Shown here: in pieces, positions 4,987 through 8,080 of the stretch
Numbering within the stretch: the first letter of the stretch is position 1
How the letters are laid out: each line of letters opens with the position of its first letter
NCBI GenBank assembly: GCA_013697465.1
Contig: JACCWU010000125.1
Coordinates: 1-8,080 of the forward strand
Reading direction: 5' to 3'
DNA from: Actinomycetota bacterium
GTDB lineage: Bacteria; Actinomycetota; Thermoleophilia; Gaiellales; Gaiellaceae
DNA: 8,080 nucleotides
Translations under genes and position numbers: made by a program
Notes under the pieces: model-generated
The model's input: the letters and a program-made list of their open reading frames with translations, nothing else
What the model was told of the DNA's origin: nothing
Database searches by the model: none

Positions 4987-6800
4987 TAGCCCAGCACGTC
5001 GAGCGCGGCCAGCGGCTGCCGGAAAGGCGGGATGAGGTAGACGCCTGCCGCGCGCTCGCGCGAGGTTTCGAGAAGCTCCTTCGCGAGCTCGAGCCCGACC
5101 GCGCCGGCCTCCGGCCCCGCATCCTGGAGTCGTGCGAGCACCCGCTCCGGCACCACGATGCCCGGAACTTCGTTGTGGAGGCGGAGCGCGAGTTGGTAGC
5201 TGCGGACGTAGAAGATCCCGATGAGGAGCGGAATCGGACACTCGCGACCCAGTCGCTCGAGAAAGCTGTCGAGGAACTCGAAGTCGAAGAGGACTTGCGT
5301 CATCGCGAACGACGCGCCCGCCTCGAGCTTCTGCTCGAAGCGGTCGAGCTCGTAGCCGAGGTCGTCGGCTGCCGGGTTGACGGCGACGCCGAGGAAGAAC
5401 GAGGTTGGCGCGTCGATCTCCGCGCCGTTGAAGTCCTCTCCCCGATTCATCTGCGTGATGACCTTCGAGAGACCGATCGAGTCCACCTCGTAGACGCCGC
5501 TCGCCCCCGGGTAGTCGCCCGCGTCGGGTGGGTCGCCCGTGACGGCGAGCACGTTGCGGATTCCCTCCGCGTGGGCTCCGAGGAGCATCGACTCGAGCCC
5601 GGCGACCGAGGAGTCGCGCGGCGTGAGATGGGGAATCGTCTCGATGCCGACGTTTCGCTCGATCGCGACCGAGGCCATCATCCCGCTCATCCGAGCGCGC
5701 GCTCGCGGGTTGTCGTTGACGTCCACGACGTCCACGTGCCCCGAGTCCTGCAAGGTCTGCGCGATCTCGAACATCCCGTCGGGATTGGCCCCGCGCGGAG
5801 GATCGATCTCGACCGACACGACGAACTCGCCTGCGCCCAGCTTTCGCGCGAGCAGCGTGTCGGCTTGCGATGGGGTTGAGGGGACGAGCAGCTCTCGCTC
5901 TCGGACGACGAGCGGCGCCGTCGGCCGGCGCCTTTCGTCGACGGCCCTGCGGATCGCCGCGATCTCGGTCGGCGTGGTGCCGCAGCAGCCGCCGATGATG
6001 CGCGCGCCCAGCTCTTGCGCATGGGCGGCGAACTCGGCGAAGTACTCCGGCGTCGCGTGCGGGAAGACGATCCGCTGGCCCGCGAGGCTCGCGAGGCCGA
6101 CATTCGGCATGGCGACGAGCGGGAGCCCGTCCGCTCCCATCTGCTCGATCGCGCGGAGCGCCGCCTGCGGACCGCCGCCATGGTTGGCGCCCACGGCCGC
6201 GACATCCTGCTGCGAGAGCTGCGCCGCCGCCTCCTCGGCGGTAACGCCTGCGAGCGTCCGGGCATCGTCGTCGAAGGTGAGGAGCGCGACGATCGGAAGA
6301 GACGACACCGAGCGCACGGCTGCGATCGCGACGAGGAGCTCTTCCAGGTCGTAGAACGTCTCGACCGTGAAGAGGTCGACACCGCGCCCCTCGAGGAGCT
6401 CGGCTTGCTCTGCGAAGACCGCGCCTCCCTCCTCCTCCGACCCCCCGGTGTCCCCGAGCGGGCCGATCGCGCCGGCGATGAAGACGTCGCGTCCGGAGAC
6501 CTCGCGCGCCTCGCGCGCGATCTTGACCGCGGCCTCGTTGATGCGCTTGACCTCGTCCTCGAGGAACAGCCCGCGGAGCTTGCGCCGGTTCGCGCCGAAG
6601 GAGTTCGTCTCGATCAGCTCGGCGCCGGCCCGGATGAACCCGAGATGGAGCGCGAGCACGCTCTCCGGGGCACGCAGGTTGGCGTCTTCGGGACAGCGCA
6701 GACGGGAGACTGCGCTCGACACGAGGATGCCCGTGCCGCCGTCGGCGACGATCGGGGAGCCTGACTGCAGGCGGTCGAGGAAGCGGCTCACGGGGTGCAT
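4986..6800 (-). CDS. Bifunctional homocysteine S-methyltransferase / 5,10-methylenetetrahydrofolate reductase
   Basis: The 604-residue fusion has the same domain order as Bacillus YitJ. Residues about 5-290 are a homocysteine S-methyltransferase TIM barrel (VADGGTGI, then ETNSFGANR at 64-72, AGAIGPLGDTGG at 109-120). Residues about 315-600 are the MetF flavoprotein reductase (VSVEIDPPRG at 328-337, NVLAVTGDPPDAG at 416-428, AMTQVLFD at 499-506, IPLLIGIFYV at 523-532). It would make 5-methyl-THF and pass methyl groups to homocysteine in methionine synthesis. Of the three usual zinc Cys ligands, the pair in GGCCGTTP (C272, C273) is present, but the first, normally in a GxNCGxGP motif, is His here (GANHGGGP, H207, codon CAT). 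His can bind zinc, so activity may be kept, but the change sits exactly at the ligand. The start is ATG 6798-6800. It is convergent with the protease (4 nt gap) and divergent from the cyclase gene (35 nt). Confidence 0.93.
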   Translation of the reverse strand: MHPVSRFLDRLQSGSPIVADGGTGILVSSAVSRLRCPEDANLRAPESVLALHLGFIRAGAELIETNSFGANRRKLRGLFLEDEVKRINEAAVKIAREAREVSGRDVFIAGAIGPLGDTGGSEEEGGAVFAEQAELLEGRGVDLFTVETFYDLEELLVAIAAVRSVSSLPIVALLTFDDDARTLAGVTAEEAAAQLSQQDVAAVGANHGGGPQAALRAIEQMGADGLPLVAMPNVGLASLAGQRIVFPHATPEYFAEFAAHAQELGARIIGGCCGTTPTEIAAIRRAVDERRRPTAPLVVRERELLVPSTPSQADTLLARKLGAGEFVVSVEIDPPRGANPDGMFEIAQTLQDSGHVDVVDVNDNPRARARMSGMMASVAIERNVGIETIPHLTPRDSSVAGLESMLLGAHAEGIRNVLAVTGDPPDAGDYPGASGVYEVDSIGLSKVITQMNRGEDFNGAEIDAPTSFFLGVAVNPAADDLGYELDRFEQKLEAGASFAMTQVLFDFEFLDSFLERLGRECPIPLLIGIFYVRSYQLALRLHNEVPGIVVPERVLARLQDAGPEAGAVGLELAKELLETSRERAAGVYLIPPFRQPLAALDVLG

Positions 6801-6822
6801 TCCACCACGTCGCGCGGAGCCG

Positions 6823-6828
6823 TAACCT
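6823..6828 (+). promoter_or_regulatory. Possible -10 element for a leaderless cyclase transcript
   Basis: TAACCT lies 7 bases before the GTG start at 6836, and no Shine-Dalgarno is present. That layout fits leaderless transcription, common in actinobacteria. The hexamer is a weak match. A poor -35 (TTCCAC) would fall inside the neighbouring metF-type start. The gap between the two divergent genes is only 35 bp. Confidence 0.3.
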
Positions 6829-6835
6829 CTCGCGC

Positions 6836-8080
6836 GTGCAGACAGAGCTGCCGACCGGGACCGTCACGTTTCTGTTCACGGACGTGGAGGAGTCCACGCG
6901 GTTGCTCGCCGAGCTCGGCACGGCGGAATACGCGGAGGCTCTGCAGGGGCACCGCGTGGTCATCCGCGCCGCGCTCGCCACCCACGGCGGGTCCGAAGTC
7001 GACACCCAGGGCGACGCGTTCTTCTGCGCCTTCGCGTCTGCGCGCGCCGCCGTGGCCTGCGCCGAGACTGTGCAGTCGTCGCTGGCTGCAGGCCCGATCC
7101 GGGTTCGGATCGGCATCCACACGGGCGAGGCTCTCGTTGTCGATCACCATTACGTCGGTATCGATTGAACCGTGCCGCCCGCATCGGCGCGTGCGGTCAC
7201 GGCGGCCAGGTCGTCATCTCGCCAGCGACTGTAGGGCTTCTCGAGCCGAAGGCGTTCCCACTGAAGGAGCTCGGTGCGCACCGGCTGAAGGACCTGTCGG
7301 CTCCGGTGACGCTGTACCAGCTCGGCGATGCCGAGTTCGCTCCGCTGAAGACGCTCTTTCGCACCAATCTCCCGATTCCCGCGACGCCCTTTCTCGGGCG
7401 CGAAGCGGAGCTCGACGATCTTGCGGAGCGCGCATCGAGCCCCGCCGTGCGCCTGCTCACTCTGGTCGGGCCGGGTGGCACGGGAAAGACCCGTTTCGCG
7501 CTTCAGCTCGCCGCCGAGCTGGCAGACGCCTTTCCGGACGGCGTCCGCTGGGTGCCGCTTGCGTCGCTGCGCGACCCAAGCCTCGTCGCGTCCGCGGTCG
7601 CGCAGGTGCTCGAGGTCGAGGAGGGATCAGGCGAGTCGCTCGGTAACGCCATCTCCGGCGCGCTCGCGGCCAAGCGCGTTCTTCTCCTGCTCGACAACTG
7701 CGAGCACGTTCTCGACGCCGCGGCGCAGATCGTGTCGCCGCTGCTCCGCTCGTGTCCCGAAGTGCTGGTGCTGACGACGAGCCGCGAGCCGCTCGCCGTC
7801 GCCGGCGAGCACGTGTACGACGTGCAACCGCTCCTGTCGAGGGATGCGATCTCTCTCTTCGACGCGCGGGCCCGGGCGGCAGGAGCAGTCCTCGACTCGA
7901 CGGCGAGTCGTTCCTCGATCGAGAAGCTGTGCGCTCGCCTGGACAACCTGCCGCTGGCGGTCGAGCTCGCGGCCGCGCGAGCCGCTCAGCTTCCCCCTGC
8001 CGCACTGCTCGAGCGGCTGTCGTCGCGTGTCGATCTGCTCAAAGGGCCGCGCGACGCCGACGAACGCCAGCGAACGCTGC
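6836..8080 (+). pseudogene. Class III cyclase-AAA ATPase regulator, frameshifted near codon 110 and cut by the window end
   Basis: From GTG 6836, 110 codons encode the first half of a class III nucleotide cyclase domain (TVTFLFTDVEEST with metal-binding D16, VDTQGDAFFCAF with D60, GIHTGEAL). The frame then stops at TGA 7166-7168. The continuation is in another frame, from 7168 to the window end without a stop. It reads NRAARIGACGHGGQVVISPA (the cyclase end with its catalytic Asn/Arg), then KTLFRTNLPIPATPFLGREAEL. A STAND/AAA ATPase follows with Walker A GPGGTGKT (7468-7491) and Walker B VLLLLDN (7678-7698). Sensor-like TTSREPL and DNLPLAVELAAARA come next. The expected codons at the break are GAT GTG AAC; the sequence has GATTGAAC, a one-base loss. 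Related proteins are large regulators, often ending in TPR or LuxR helices beyond this window. A sequencing error is as likely as real decay. The TTG overlapping the TGA (7165-7168) could in principle restart translation. Confidence 0.85.

Noticed and set aside
6801..6835. SAM or cobalamin riboswitch upstream of the metF-type gene
   Set aside because: Only 35 bp separate the divergent genes and no long leader structure is possible there.
4684..7122. 812-codon minus-strand frame
   Set aside because: Arg-rich out-of-phase shadow of the metF-type gene running antisense across the protease end and cyclase start.

Overview
The window looks like part of a draft or metagenome-assembled contig from a high-GC actinobacterium. 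The gene set suggests the class Thermoleophilia (Gaiellales/Solirubrobacterales-like): a CvpA-trypsin membrane protease, a fused homocysteine methyltransferase/MTHFR, and a cyclase-AAA regulator with the 'TNLP..TPFLGRE' linker. That taxonomic call is an inference from family resemblance. The first 23 bases are pure C, which looks like an assembly or read artefact at a contig end.

Layout. (1) 24-1031: a ~0.86 kb IS5-family (IS427-like) insertion sequence with ~26 bp imperfect terminal inverted repeats. Its transposase is split over two frames at an A6G4 run and seems to lack about 13 residues of its N-terminal domain. It sits in the 3' end of a minus-strand DUF1232/YkvA membrane protein gene (935-1435); the frame can be joined across the IS to an open frame in the left flank. 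(2) 1436-3714: a gene-poor accessory stretch next to an intact tRNA-Asp(GTC) gene (3715-3788, minus). A 47 bp exact copy of the tRNA 3' part lies at 1811-1857 in the same orientation. The two copies bound a 1.9 kb segment whose only clear gene is a class I SAM methyltransferase (2391-3176, minus). Each tRNA copy is followed by a diverged copy of the same ~150 bp, with paired TGGGCCAC motifs one helical turn apart that resemble integrase arm-type sites. A third pair lies inside the segment. The methyltransferase is also flanked by ~95 bp inverted repeats. Together these suggest a small non-autonomous integrative element, or the remains of tandem integrations, at tRNA-Asp. No integrase gene is visible. 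(3) 3851-8080: ordinary chromosome. It holds the MarP-like CvpA/serine protease (plus), the convergent bifunctional metF-type gene (minus, stops 4 nt apart under a GC hairpin), and the divergent start of a cyclase-AAA-ATPase regulator (plus). That regulator carries a one-base frameshift and runs off the window end.

Functional themes: the housekeeping genes cover envelope stress or acid resistance (protease), one-carbon/methionine metabolism (metF fusion) and signalling (cyclase-AAA). They do not form one operon. The accessory part is the tRNA-linked segment and the IS.
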